A stretch of 64,000 bases of DNA from JBDKLC01 sp040384865 (GCA_040384865.1 JAZKIM010000008.1:7703-71702), one strand, 5' to 3'. Shown: positions 41,747 to 51,155, counted from the first letter of the stretch. Program-made: numbers and translations. Notes: a model not told the origin generated them from the sequence alone.

Positions 41747-42124
41747 CTACTTTGTTTTGACCGTATGTAAGGCAATAATATTTCCTTCACTATCCCACAG
41801 CCAGCCAATACATCCCGCTTCACCAATATCTTTCTTATGAAGTTTTATTTTTCCACCAGCAGCTTCGGCACGCTGAAGTCCCACCTCAATGTCAGGACAA
41901 GTGAAATAAATAACTGGTCCCTTGTCTCCTGGATGATATCCATCTCCCTTCATCAAAGCCCCACTTATACCCTTAACATTCTCATCTCTCGGGAACCACA
42001 CCATCTCATATCCCGGCACATCCTGTCGTCTCAATTTAATACCTAAAAGAATCTCATAAAACTTCGTTGCCCTGTCCAAATCTGTCACTGGAATTTCAAA
42101 CCACCCGACAGGATTGTAATTCAT
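41747..42124 (-). CDS. VOC (glyoxalase/bleomycin-resistance fold) protein
   Basis: About 125 aa from the ATG at 42124. One VOC module pair: GWFEIPVTDLDRATKFYE at the start and PVIYFTCPDIEVGLQRAEAAGGKI in the second half, ending with WDSEGNIIALH. Metal ligands His/Glu plausible. Substrate unknown; the sequence is like the YaeR/'VOC family' group of unknown function. Confidence 0.85.
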   Translation of the reverse strand: MNYNPVGWFEIPVTDLDRATKFYEILLGIKLRRQDVPGYEMVWFPRDENVKGISGALMKGDGYHPGDKGPVIYFTCPDIEVGLQRAEAAGGKIKLHKKDIGEAGCIGWLWDSEGNIIALHTVKTK

Positions 42125-42183
42125 ATTAAAGCTGGTTAAATTAATCAACATATATTCTCTAGGAATAGTATTAATCTATCATG

Positions 42184-42220
42184 AAAAACTGCCCACCGAA
42201 AAATCGGTGAGCAGTTCTTT
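42184..42220 (-). terminator. Terminator of the 216-aa orphan
   Basis: GAACTGCTCACCGA pairs with TCGGTGGGCAGTTTTTC on the minus strand, ending in a T-run. Confidence 0.85.
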
Positions 42221-42246
42221 GTTGGATGGACACTTACGATCCCTCC

Positions 42247-42897
42247 CTATTTGATCAGGATGGGTGTGCCGTCAACTGCCAACATTGGTTTTTTCATCGG
42301 AGGAAGATCGTCGCCACAAAAACCGTTGTTTTTGGAAAAGCAGGCTTCGCACGTGTACATAGGATAGACAGAGCCGCACACATTGAAAAGAGCCGTCCGA
42401 GTGGCTGGTGCCGCACAACCTTCAAGCCAGCACTGATAGGCACTCGGCGATGAAGGGAGCCCTGCCGACAAAAGATACAGCCGATGATAACTATTTCCAA
42501 AAAGGCGTTTGGCGAGAGTTTTGATCTTCCAGTCTCCTTGGACGGCCAGCTCCTTCGGTCGGAAGAAAATAACGCGCGGACATTTCTTCCACGCATCATC
42601 CACAAGAAGAAAGGAAGTGTCGCCTTTCACGCACTGCTGGAGAAACTCACGATCCCATTCACGTACAGGCAGCAGTCTGCGACTACGACGTGCAAAAAAG
42701 TACGATTGGTCCACTTCCCGGTTAAAAAAGACCGCCACAGTGTAGCCCTGATCTTCGATATCCGACCGAAGTTCGAGCACCAATCCCTGGTAACGGCTCC
42801 AGTGTCCACATGGGTCAATCATTCCGACGATAGATCCCTTGAGAATAGGTTGCCCCTTGGCATCCAAAATATCTAGCTGTTTTTCTTTGGCTGGCAT
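42247..42897 (-). CDS. Uncharacterised 216-aa protein with a Cys-rich C-terminus
   Basis: No family recognised. The first 110 residues look like a beta-barrel-type domain (GSIVGMIDPCGHWSRYQGLV). The end holds CWLEGC and CEACFSKNNGFC, a probable zinc-binding cluster. AGGAGG sits four bases before the ATG. Promoter, leader and terminator are all its own. The leader is shared with the orphan at 1806-2300. GC-richer than its neighbours. Confidence 0.6.
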   Translation of the reverse strand: MPAKEKQLDILDAKGQPILKGSIVGMIDPCGHWSRYQGLVLELRSDIEDQGYTVAVFFNREVDQSYFFARRSRRLLPVREWDREFLQQCVKGDTSFLLVDDAWKKCPRVIFFRPKELAVQGDWKIKTLAKRLFGNSYHRLYLLSAGLPSSPSAYQCWLEGCAAPATRTALFNVCGSVYPMYTCEACFSKNNGFCGDDLPPMKKPMLAVDGTPILIK

Positions 42898-42901
42898 AAG
42901 C

Positions 42902-42927
42902 CCTCCTTTTTTGATGTTCAGTGCTTC
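42902..42927 (-). promoter_or_regulatory. Conserved leader with AGGAGG (second copy)
   Basis: GAAGCACTG (42927-42919), ATCAA, AAAGGAGG ending at 42902: same elements and order as at 2310-2337. Confidence 0.5.
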
Positions 42928-42953
42928 TCCAGAATGGATAAGCGTTCGGGGTC

Positions 42954-42981
42954 ATGGTACAACATATGTGTTTAAATTCAA
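42954..42981 (-). promoter_or_regulatory. Promoter of the 216-aa orphan
   Basis: TTGAAT (42981-42976), 16-base spacer, TACCAT (42959-42954). An inverted repeat TTCAAGA-N6-TCTTGAA overlaps the -35. Confidence 0.45.
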
Positions 42982-43030
42982 GAGATAAATCTTGAATAGT
43001 CCTAACATTGAGCCGAACCTCCTTCTCTGC

Positions 43031-43036
43031 TAGGAT
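43031..43036 (+). promoter_or_regulatory. -10 box of the flavoprotein gene
   Basis: TG-C-TAGGAT (extended -10) ending six bases before the GTG at 43043. Confidence 0.45.
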
Positions 43037-43042
43037 AACCGA

Positions 43043-44293
43043 GTGAACGACAAAACTCTCTGGGATGTAATTGTAGTTGGCGGAGGACCAGCAGGCATGA
43101 TGGCCGCCGGCACGGCTGCAGAAAAAGGAGCAAAAGTTATTCTCATCGAAAAGAATGATTCTCTTGGCAAAAAACTGCTCATCACAGGCGGCGGTAGATG
43201 CAACGTTACCAACTCCGAATTCGACGATCGTAAGCTTTTGGAAAAATTCAAAGAAAACGGTAAATTTCTTTTCTCTGCTTTTTCACAATGGAGCGTCAAG
43301 GAAACCTTAGATTTCTTTCATCTTCGTGGAATGAACACAAAAGTAGAAAATGAATTACGCACATTCCCTGTTTCAAACTCAGCTGAATCTGTATGGAACG
43401 TGTTAGTGGAAAACATGAAGAAATACAGTGTCGAAGTGCTTTCTAATTCGCCAGTAGTCGAGATCGTTAGTGAAAATGAAGCAATAGTCGGTATTAAATT
43501 AAAAAATAGAAAAGTGATACGAGGTCACTCCATCATAATCGCAACAGGAGGAACCTCCCGCCCTGAAACTGGTTCTACCGGCGACGCCTATGCTTGGCTA
43601 AAAAATATTGGACACACCGTTCTTGAACCCACCCCGTCACTAGTACCGATAGCTGTCAAAGATATCTGGGTCAAACGACTTGCCGGAGTAAGCCTTACTG
43701 ACATCAAAATTAGTGTTTTTCAAAACAACGAAAAGCAGAGTGTTCAAAAAGGTAAAATTCTTTTTACCCATGTAGGTGTCAGTGGTCCCACCATACTAAA
43801 CATGAGCAAAGATGTTGGTGAGCTTTTAAAATATGGAGATGTTACCCTCACTCTCGACCTTTTGCCTTCGCAAGATTATGGAGCACTTAATACCAAGCTC
43901 CAACAATTATTCAAAGAACACGACAAAAAGAAGTTTCGAAATGCCCTCTCCAATCTCATTCCAAGTGCTATCGCCCCTATTGTTGTAGAGTTGTCTAATA
44001 TAGACCCAGAAATTCAATGCAACAGCATCACTCGAGAAGCACGCTTAAAACTAATAAATCTCTTGAAAGCTGTACCACTTCAAGTAGATAAACTCCTTGG
44101 CGTCGAAAAGGCTATCATTACCAGCGGCGGAGTAGTCCTCGACGAGGTTGATTTTAAAACCATGCGTTCACGTCTTTTTCCAAACCTCTATCTCATTGGA
44201 GACATTCTAAACATCGACAGGCCGTCTGGAGGATACAGCCTGCAGCTATGCTGGACGACAGGATTTGTGGCGGGAAATTCTGCAGCAACCTAA
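43043..44293 (+). CDS. HI0933-like (YhiN/BaiN type) FAD-dependent oxidoreductase
   Basis: 416 aa, GTG start. FAD-binding VIVVGGGPAGMMAAGTAAEKG, then EKNDSLGKKLLITGGGRCNVTN, the hallmark of the HI0933 flavoprotein family. ATGGTSRPETGSTGDAY and the C-terminal GDILNIDRPSGGYSLQLCW complete it. The physiological substrate is unknown. Its stop overlaps the convergent DUF5667 gene by four bases. Confidence 0.93.
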   Translation: MNDKTLWDVIVVGGGPAGMMAAGTAAEKGAKVILIEKNDSLGKKLLITGGGRCNVTNSEFDDRKLLEKFKENGKFLFSAFSQWSVKETLDFFHLRGMNTKVENELRTFPVSNSAESVWNVLVENMKKYSVEVLSNSPVVEIVSENEAIVGIKLKNRKVIRGHSIIIATGGTSRPETGSTGDAYAWLKNIGHTVLEPTPSLVPIAVKDIWVKRLAGVSLTDIKISVFQNNEKQSVQKGKILFTHVGVSGPTILNMSKDVGELLKYGDVTLTLDLLPSQDYGALNTKLQQLFKEHDKKKFRNALSNLIPSAIAPIVVELSNIDPEIQCNSITREARLKLINLLKAVPLQVDKLLGVEKAIITSGGVVLDEVDFKTMRSRLFPNLYLIGDILNIDRPSGGYSLQLCWTTGFVAGNSAAT

Positions 44294-44988
44294 ATTGAAT
44301 TCTCATCTCTGTTCCCATGATTTCCTTTGGATGAATTGATCTTTTCCTTTACTTTTATTTCAAGATTATCTATTTCATCTTTCTGGTCTTTTGATGAATG
44401 TACCTTTCTCTGATTTATCCTTTTAAGTTGAATTTCAACATCCTGTTCAAAGTTTTTCTGTACTGAATTTACATATTCAGACTGACCGTTTCCCTCATTT
44501 TGATCATCAACCTTTTTGATGAAAGTATCAGCACTCTTTTCAAACTCTCTTTCAACAGTCTGTCTTTTACCCTCATCCAATTGGCCCATTTCAGCAAGCT
44601 TCTCTGCCTCTTCAAGCCTTTTAACTGCTTTATTGCCCTCCCATTTTATCTTCGCTTCGCTGCCAACCTTCAACGCACCTTTAACCGGTTCAGTTACATT
44701 TATTTTTATTGGATACAAAAAGTCTCCAGGCAATGATCGCTCCGCGGCAAAGGCCGTACCGGCACCGGTGGCAAGAATTAAAGTGATGGCAATACTGGCA
44801 TATACATAACGCATTCTTTCGTGTGCAAAAACGAATGTCCACCCGAAAAATGGGCTTTTTAGCGCGCCTGTCACTGGATTACTATCGGCATATGTTGAGA
44901 CACGATTAAAGATCGCCAGCTTTTCTCCCGGCGTCAGTTTAACCTTCTCAAATTCCCTTATTCCTTTTTTTAAATTTTTATCCATCAT
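44290..44988 (-). CDS. DUF5667 membrane protein, putative anti-sigma factor
   Basis: 232 aa. N-terminal cytoplasmic part (about 1-55), one membrane helix at about 62-80, then an external DUF5667 domain starting AAERSLPGDFLYPIK and ending in a Lys/Glu-rich helical region. The ATG overlaps the stop of the sigma factor gene (ATGA), the standard arrangement of sigma/anti-sigma pairs. The anti-sigma role is inferred from context and topology. Confidence 0.75.
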   Translation of the reverse strand: MMDKNLKKGIREFEKVKLTPGEKLAIFNRVSTYADSNPVTGALKSPFFGWTFVFAHERMRYVYASIAITLILATGAGTAFAAERSLPGDFLYPIKINVTEPVKGALKVGSEAKIKWEGNKAVKRLEEAEKLAEMGQLDEGKRQTVEREFEKSADTFIKKVDDQNEGNGQSEYVNSVQKNFEQDVEIQLKRINQRKVHSSKDQKDEIDNLEIKVKEKINSSKGNHGNRDENSI

Positions 44989-45527
44989 GATATTTTGTTT
45001 TTTTCGTCCTCTATTACCAACTTCTGTAATTCTTTGATACCTCTATTTATTCGAACAGAGACTACATTCGCGTCCAGTTTTAATATTTCTGCAATTTCTT
45101 TTGGTGGCAAATCATCCACAAAGCGCAAGTAGACAACTTGCTGATATATTGGATCAAGGCTGCTTATTTTTTGAATGACCAGCTTTGCCTCTGATCCTAT
45201 CTCTATATGTCGATAGCTATCGTCGGCAAACTGCAATCCAGCCCCTCCCTCCTCATCCGGCAGAAGTAATACATCCAAAGAAATTGACTTCTTTTTTCTG
45301 TACCAATCTATTATAAGATTAGTGGCAATGGTATACAGAAATGCTCGGGCGTTCTTTATTTCACTTTCGCCAGATGACAGTACGTCCCAAAACCTTAAAA
45401 AGGTGTCCTGGACTATATCTACTGCCTGTTCTCGATTTGACACTCGAACAAGACAATAGCGGAACAGCCTGTCAGACAGTGAGTTATAAAGGTCAATGAA
45501 CTGTTTCTTTGTTTGGTCTTGCTTCAT
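44985..45527 (-). CDS. ECF-type sigma-70 family RNA polymerase sigma factor
   Basis: About 180 aa from the ATG at 45527; an in-frame ATG at 45569 lies upstream of the promoter and is rejected. Region 2 (DIVQDTFLRFWDVL, FLYTIATNLIIDWYRKKK) and region 4 (VVYLRFVDDLPPKEIAEIL, VSVRINRGIKEL) are present; regions 1 and 3 are missing, as in ECF factors. Its promoter equals that of the divergent exported gene, indicating autoregulation. Confidence 0.93.
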   Translation of the reverse strand: MKQDQTKKQFIDLYNSLSDRLFRYCLVRVSNREQAVDIVQDTFLRFWDVLSSGESEIKNARAFLYTIATNLIIDWYRKKKSISLDVLLLPDEEGGAGLQFADDSYRHIEIGSEAKLVIQKISSLDPIYQQVVYLRFVDDLPPKEIAEILKLDANVVSVRINRGIKELQKLVIEDEKNKIS

Positions 45528-45535
45528 ATGCGATA

Positions 45536-45561
45536 GACGGAGTATATGCCCCACTCTTACA
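45536..45561 (-). promoter_or_regulatory. ECF-type promoter of the sigma factor gene
   Basis: TGTAAGAGT (45561-45553), 13 bases, CGTC (45539-45536). The start codon is eight bases further, so the message is leaderless or nearly so. Confidence 0.8.
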
Positions 45562-45597
45562 TTGTGCACTATAACTTGATTAAACCAAAAAAGAGCT

Positions 45598-45623
45598 TGT
45601 AAGAGTCAGCCGGCTAGCCCGTC
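45598..45623 (+). promoter_or_regulatory. ECF-type promoter of the exported Fn3 protein gene
   Basis: TGTAAGAGT (45598-45606), 13 bases, CGTC (45620-45623): same elements and same spacing as on the minus strand 37 bases away. CGTC is a typical ECF -10 core. Confidence 0.8.
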
Positions 45624-45671
45624 GTAGCAAAGTGTCAGGGTTAGCAGGGTTTTTAAACTATATATATCAAC

Positions 45672-46598
45672 ATGAAAACATTACAAACACAAACCAAAGC
45701 CATCGTTGGAACGATGTTGGCACTTGCCCTCATCGTCGCTCCTGCGACAGGCTTTGCTAAGGAAAACAATTCAAACAAGCCTGACAAACAGGAAAAGCAA
45801 GAAAAGAACCATCAGGAGGATGGTTGCCTTCGAGCCTTCGGTCACTTGATTGCCCCTGGTTGGATCAAAGTAAATGGTACAGTATCGATTTCTGACAACT
45901 GCCGAATACCTTTCGGAATTCTTAAGAAATTAACTGGCCAAAACGGCACATCAACTCCGGACACCATCGCTCCAGTCATTAGTAACCTTAATGTTGTTGT
46001 GACGGGTACATCTACGGCTAATGTCCGATGGAATACAAATGAAAAGACAATAGGTGCGGTATTCTTCGGAACAACTACTCCAGTAGTAGTTCAGACTTCT
46101 GCTACAAGCACAGACAACAGACTACTCGTTGGGGCGACATCTACAAACTCTACTCGAATCTTTGATAGAGATTTCAGCAAGAGCCATAAGGTACGTCTCA
46201 ATAATCTTACGGCCAGCACTACCTACTATGTAGTAGCAGTGTCTCGCGATAAAGCGGGGAATCTAACGATCTCTAACGCCACATCATTTAACACTAGTAC
46301 GACTACAGCTGATGTAACACCTCCAGTTATCAGCAACATAGTCACAGTGGTTGGAACTTCAACAATCAAAGTCAATTGGAACACAAATGAGCTTGCTACT
46401 TCTAAACTCTTTTACGGAACATCAACTGTAAACAGTACATCTTCCCTTAACGTAAGCAGCTCATCTCTAAGCACAAACCATTCATTGACCGCTTCCGGAC
46501 TTGCCACAGGAACGGTATATCACCTTCTTCCCCAGTCACGGGACGCGTCAGGCAATGCAACTACATCAGCTGAATATTCAGTAATAACTTCAATCTAA
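45672..46598 (+). CDS. Exported protein with two Fn3-like domains, probable ECF target
   Basis: 308 aa. Signal peptide to about residue 29 (ATGFA). A charged linker rich in Lys and Gln, a short Cys-containing region, then two repeats, each with PVISN, VRWNTNE or VNWNTNE, and a TYYVV/VYHLL strand, as in Fn3/purple-acid-phosphatase N domains. Controlled by the same promoter type as the sigma factor gene. Confidence 0.85.
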   Translation: MKTLQTQTKAIVGTMLALALIVAPATGFAKENNSNKPDKQEKQEKNHQEDGCLRAFGHLIAPGWIKVNGTVSISDNCRIPFGILKKLTGQNGTSTPDTIAPVISNLNVVVTGTSTANVRWNTNEKTIGAVFFGTTTPVVVQTSATSTDNRLLVGATSTNSTRIFDRDFSKSHKVRLNNLTASTTYYVVAVSRDKAGNLTISNATSFNTSTTTADVTPPVISNIVTVVGTSTIKVNWNTNELATSKLFYGTSTVNSTSSLNVSSSSLSTNHSLTASGLATGTVYHLLPQSRDASGNATTSAEYSVITSI

Positions 46599-46611
46599 GT
46601 AATGAATGGCT

Positions 46612-46645
46612 AAAACAAAACACCCCTACAGGGGTGTTTTGTTTT
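46612..46645. terminator. Shared bidirectional terminator
   Basis: 15-base perfect arms (46612-46626, 46631-46645) around TACA, with AAAACAAAACACCCC as the left arm. Serves both convergent surface genes. Confidence 0.9.
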
Positions 46646-46671
46646 GATTGCCACCATCGATAATCCGTAGA

Positions 46672-49600
46672 CTAAGGAAGATTCCAGAACACAAGATCTG
46701 CGATACTCTGAGAAGTCTTGGGAGTAGCATTTCCGGCAGATCCTATGATGATAGTATCTCCACTGTTATTGTACGCATCAAGCGCACTTGCTGAAGCCAA
46801 GATTTGAGCTACTGTACCCGAAGCGTAAGCAGTATCAGCAGTACTAATCAAGGTCTGCACTGAGGTGGCACATCCAAACGCAGCACAGTTAAGCTTTGCC
46901 GCTATGAGCTGTTGCAAGAGCTGTATTCGTGCCTTGTCAATGTCAGTTCTCTTTGCACCAGAAGTCGTCTTCGGAATAGAAGCATAGAATCCACCAAAGA
47001 GCTGACTTGTCGTCGTAATTGAACCCTTATGAGGAGCAATTCCTATTGGCATAACACTACCGAGATTCGTGCTAAAGATTCCACTAGTATAGGCAGTATG
47101 AGTCTGCCAGAAACCAAGTGTTCGAGTAGGACTCTGCTTGACGTTAGTGAAAGTACAAGTCACATCAGCCCCAACTGTGATAGGGATAGTGACACTTCCG
47201 CCACTTACCTGGACCTGATACGGCGTAGCTGTGCCTGTATTAACACAAGCGATACCTGTATTTGTCCAGAATGCATTTGGCTGTGTTTCAGTTATTGTAT
47301 AGCTTTGAGCAGGAGTAAGATTTGAGAATGTTGTAGTTGATGAAAGTACATTATCCTCACCTACCACACCAGCATCATCGTCGAGCGAAAACGCTCCAAG
47401 CGTACCACTAAACGCGAAGTTCTGAAGGTCGTTTGGTTGTGCGTCTTTAACAATGGTAATTGTACCAAGCTTGGTGTTAGTGACGGTACATTCTTTAGTC
47501 TCACCAAGTGCAATGACAACATTCTGACAATTACTAACATCCTCGGCCCATCCGGCCAATGCTGCTTCGGAAACATTGTAAGTTCCAGCATATACTGTGT
47601 AATCAACACTACCTCCTCCGACAATCGGACGTGTCGAGCTTCCGACGACAGTTCCTCCGTTCGCGGTGATTGAAAACACCGTGGTTGTATTAGACGAAGG
47701 GTTGGTTACTTTGTGGACAATCAAATGACCAGGAATGTCATTATTTGTTATCGTACAAGTCGCCGTTCCACCATTTGGGATGACAAGATTCGTACAGTTA
47801 TTGTATGTAGTCTCATATCCAGCAGCAGCAGGTTCAGTCACTGAGTAGACACCAGAGTTTACCGTTAAATCATTCTGACCATCAGCTTCAAATGCAACAG
47901 CCTGAGCACCATTTACTTGGAATGAGAAGCTTGAAGTTGCCGCCGTTCCACCATTGTCGTTTATGACAACCTTCTTAACAATGAGAGTTGCTGGCAGGTC
48001 ATCATTAGTGATAGTGCAAGTCTTACTTTCTCCAACAGCAATCGTTCCAACACAATCTGCTGAAGTACTTGAAGCATAGCCTGCGGAAGTATTTTCACTC
48101 ACAGAATATGCTCCGGCATTCAAAGTGGTTGTTGTGCCGACTTCAGAGCCTGGAAAAGTTGAACTCGAAACATTTGTACCGGCCACATTCATAGTGAAGT
48201 CACCAGCAACGGCTGTACCACCGTTGTCATTGATGACATGTTTGATGACGGTCAACTGTGGGGCAATGTCATTATTTGTAATCGTACAGACAACCGTCTC
48301 TCCCTCATCAAGATTAACTGTTCCTCCGAGAACCTGAGGACATTTTGCATCACCTGTAAGCGAAACGAATGTATAGCCAGTCAAACCAACTTCATTGAGG
48401 ACAATCGACGTGTTGGAATTAACAGTAGTGGTTGCGCCGGAATTTACCGATGCACCTCCAACAGTAAGACCAAAGTCATTTACCCCCGCGATACCGCCAT
48501 TATCATTGATAACTACTTTTTTCAAAACAATCTTCGCCGGATCATCATTGTTCGTAATTGTGCAAGTCTTAGCATCTCCAGGGTTAAGAGTGACTGATCC
48601 ATTTGCCGCACAATCACCTCCCCACACAGAGGCGGTATACCCAGAAAGAGTCGTTTCAGATGCTGTATGAGTAGCGGCAGAAACTACCTGAGCTGTATTC
48701 CATGGAACATTTGTACCATCAATTTTTCCCTGGAAATCACTTGTAGTAGCATTTCCTCCGTTGTCATTTATTACATTTTTTACAAGAGTCAATGTTGCAT
48801 CCTTTGCATTTGTGATGAGACAAGTAGAAGTTGCCCCAGCAGACACCGAAACTCCCTGACAAGTGTCACCGGTCTTGGTCCATCCGGATGGCACCGTTTC
48901 TGCCACCGAGTAAGTACCAGCTGTTACTTCATATACCTTATCCAAAGCGTCCGTAATTGTACCAGCACCTCCTCCAGTGATAGGGCTCGTTCCAGTAGCG
49001 TTAATTGAAAACACTGTTGGATCAGCCGCAGGAAGAGTTGTTTTCTGCACTACGAGATGCCCTGTTTGTAGTGTGTTTGTGTAAGTACAGCTCACCGTTT
49101 CGCTCGCGCCGACATTGATATTCGCTATTCGATTTCCAAGATCAGTTGTCGAATTACTTGTTGGATCGGTACAACTAAGTCCTGTGAGACTGTAGCCTGC
49201 CTGCAAGCCTTCTGTTACTGAATATGATCCTGGAAAAAGGTTTGCAAAAGTCTTTGTGTTTGAAAGAATTGTTGTTTCTCCATCATCGTCCAATGAGAAA
49301 CTACTCAAACCGCTGCCCGTGGTGGTAAAACTGAAATCCTGAGTATCATTTGGAACCGTGTCTTTTACAATTGTAATCGTTCCGCAAGTACTCAAGTCAC
49401 CCATGGCAAAGTCGTGAAGCTGCGCGCTATTAGACTGAGATGATCGTGTTTCTGCAATGAATTGTGCCAAACAAGAATTCGTAGCAAAACCCAAATCGGT
49501 GAGATTGATACCTCCTTCGAAGAATATGGAAGGGTTAACCGTACCGGCCCAGCTCAAGGTTGATGTCGTGTTGTTTACACCCACGCAAACGCCATTAGTT

Positions 49601-50868
49601 GGAGCGCCAGGATTACAGCCAGTATTAGTACCAGGATTTGTACTGAATACGTTTACCAACACACCACCTTGCCACTTATTAAGTTGCAAATTTGAGATGG
49701 CTCCACCGTTAGTAAATTCCGCCACGACATGAAGATCTCCTTCAGTGTGGATCGCTGGACCGCCAGAAATATTATCAAACGTTCCGTCTCCTCCTAATAC
49801 AACCTTATTCTGCAAGAACCAGAAACCTACCGTATTATTACCATTATCATTATTAGGTTCTCGATCTAGTCCGAAATACAATATTTGTTCTCCACTTGTT
49901 GCATAGACCGCACCAAATGCGTGAACAATATTATTCTTTGGAGGTGTCTGCGTTCCACTAGCGGCACTCCAACCCCATTGGCTTATGTCGTTAATATCTT
50001 TTGAACCACCAGTATGGAAGCCTTCATCTCCGCTTGTAGGGTCGGTAACGCAAGTTCCTTTAGTGACACCACCCCCTGTTTCGTTTAAATCACAATTAGC
50101 TCCGATCACCGTATTCCAATCCGTACCGCCGCCTGCATTGTCTATTGCATTTCCATCAACCTCAAGAGGGGTAACATTTACAGGTGAGTCCAAAAAGGAC
50201 AAAGTAGCCAACTCTACACCATCAAGCGTGCTCGCAACGATGTTGTAGAAAGGACGGTAGACTATGTCGAGATTATAAGTTGCAGTAAAAGAACCTTCTT
50301 CATCTGCGGTGACTGTTTGAGTTGATTCAGTGTAGTTTTCTTCCTCAACTGTTCCGCCAAAAATCTTCAGAACAACGCTCTGAAGTGATGTGAAAAAGTT
50401 ACCAAATATAGTAGCTGTTTCACTCGGATGATAATCCCCCTTGTCAGTCGACAACTTTGGAGAACTTACCTCAGATTCAGAGGTGGTCGTGGTTTCTTCC
50501 ACTGCGACAATCTCAGCGTCAGTGGTTGTTGATGCCTCTTCTACAACAATATCCGAAGTTGCAGCCTCTGAGCTTTCAGTGCTTGTAGCACTCTCACTTT
50601 CTGCAGGCATAGCGACGCTCTCGCTATCATCAGCCTCCTCAGGACTTGCTACAGAACTTTCCGCAGGTGCCACGGCTGTAGTGTCTTCTGACACCGCAAC
50701 CTCCTCAGGTTCTGCTTGAACAGTTTCAACTGTTTCAACCGACGATGTACCGTCATCGTTGGCATACACGTTACTGGTAAAAGCTAAGCTAACACACCAT
50801 ATCAGCAAAAAAGCGACTGCAGCAATCGCCAACTTGCTTACTATGGAAACATTTTTTACGTAAGTCAT
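46672..50868 (-). CDS. Giant surface protein with eight prealbumin-fold (SpaA-like) repeats
   Basis: About 1398 aa from the ATG at 50868, which opens a signal peptide ending SNVYA; the frame is open to 50985. A Ser/Thr/Glu-rich stretch follows to about 145, then an Ig-like domain, then a jelly-roll-like region with GFWFLQNKVV. From about 490 there are eight repeats, each opening with a strand such as TITIVKD, HLVVQK or TLTLVKN and closing with CT(Y/I)TN; five consecutive ones contain NDNGG. The last 150 residues start GFWQTHTAY, a C-terminal domain often paired with such repeats. No membrane anchor or sortase motif is visible. Confidence 0.88.
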   Translation of the reverse strand: MTYVKNVSIVSKLAIAAVAFLLIWCVSLAFTSNVYANDDGTSSVETVETVQAEPEEVAVSEDTTAVAPAESSVASPEEADDSESVAMPAESESATSTESSEAATSDIVVEEASTTTDAEIVAVEETTTTSESEVSSPKLSTDKGDYHPSETATIFGNFFTSLQSVVLKIFGGTVEEENYTESTQTVTADEEGSFTATYNLDIVYRPFYNIVASTLDGVELATLSFLDSPVNVTPLEVDGNAIDNAGGGTDWNTVIGANCDLNETGGGVTKGTCVTDPTSGDEGFHTGGSKDINDISQWGWSAASGTQTPPKNNIVHAFGAVYATSGEQILYFGLDREPNNDNGNNTVGFWFLQNKVVLGGDGTFDNISGGPAIHTEGDLHVVAEFTNGGAISNLQLNKWQGGVLVNVFSTNPGTNTGCNPGAPTNGVCVGVNNTTSTLSWAGTVNPSIFFEGGINLTDLGFATNSCLAQFIAETRSSQSNSAQLHDFAMGDLSTCGTITIVKDTVPNDTQDFSFTTTGSGLSSFSLDDDGETTILSNTKTFANLFPGSYSVTEGLQAGYSLTGLSCTDPTSNSTTDLGNRIANINVGASETVSCTYTNTLQTGHLVVQKTTLPAADPTVFSINATGTSPITGGGAGTITDALDKVYEVTAGTYSVAETVPSGWTKTGDTCQGVSVSAGATSTCLITNAKDATLTLVKNVINDNGGNATTSDFQGKIDGTNVPWNTAQVVSAATHTASETTLSGYTASVWGGDCAANGSVTLNPGDAKTCTITNNDDPAKIVLKKVVINDNGGIAGVNDFGLTVGGASVNSGATTTVNSNTSIVLNEVGLTGYTFVSLTGDAKCPQVLGGTVNLDEGETVVCTITNNDIAPQLTVIKHVINDNGGTAVAGDFTMNVAGTNVSSSTFPGSEVGTTTTLNAGAYSVSENTSAGYASSTSADCVGTIAVGESKTCTITNDDLPATLIVKKVVINDNGGTAATSSFSFQVNGAQAVAFEADGQNDLTVNSGVYSVTEPAAAGYETTYNNCTNLVIPNGGTATCTITNNDIPGHLIVHKVTNPSSNTTTVFSITANGGTVVGSSTRPIVGGGSVDYTVYAGTYNVSEAALAGWAEDVSNCQNVVIALGETKECTVTNTKLGTITIVKDAQPNDLQNFAFSGTLGAFSLDDDAGVVGEDNVLSSTTTFSNLTPAQSYTITETQPNAFWTNTGIACVNTGTATPYQVQVSGGSVTIPITVGADVTCTFTNVKQSPTRTLGFWQTHTAYTSGIFSTNLGSVMPIGIAPHKGSITTTSQLFGGFYASIPKTTSGAKRTDIDKARIQLLQQLIAAKLNCAAFGCATSVQTLISTADTAYASGTVAQILASASALDAYNNSGDTIIIGSAGNATPKTSQSIADLVFWNLP

Positions 50869-51155
50869 GTTAATTAAATAATTAATTCCAACAAAGATTA
50901 ATAAAACTAAAAGAGTAATTCTTTCATAAGACATACTGCTTATTACCACTGTCCGAGAAAGACTAGAAAGATCTATAAAAACCATCCGACCGTCGACAGT
51001 TCCGAATCGAAACTACCAACTTTAAGAAAAAGTGGTAATTTTTTAACAACTTTCAAAATCGCCGACATATTTCAAACACCTTCAAATATAATCTTACACT
51101 ATTAAGTATTCATTAAGAAATATATCTTTCCCCAGTAGGCCTTATCCCCTAAACA
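50869..51155. other. Intergenic region upstream of the giant surface protein gene
   Basis: 287 bases, AT-rich. Contains an imperfect hairpin at 51016-51037 (ACCAACTTT/AAAGTGGT) and no supported ORF. No ECF-type promoter was seen here. Confidence 0.5.

Noticed and set aside
45569..45569. Upstream ATG as start of the ECF sigma gene
   Set aside because: It lies upstream of the -35 element of the gene's own promoter (45536-45561), so the ATG at 45527 is preferred.
47029..50719. Many plus-strand ORFs opposite the giant repeat protein
   Set aside because: They are low-complexity shadows of Ser/Thr/Val-rich codons in the real gene.
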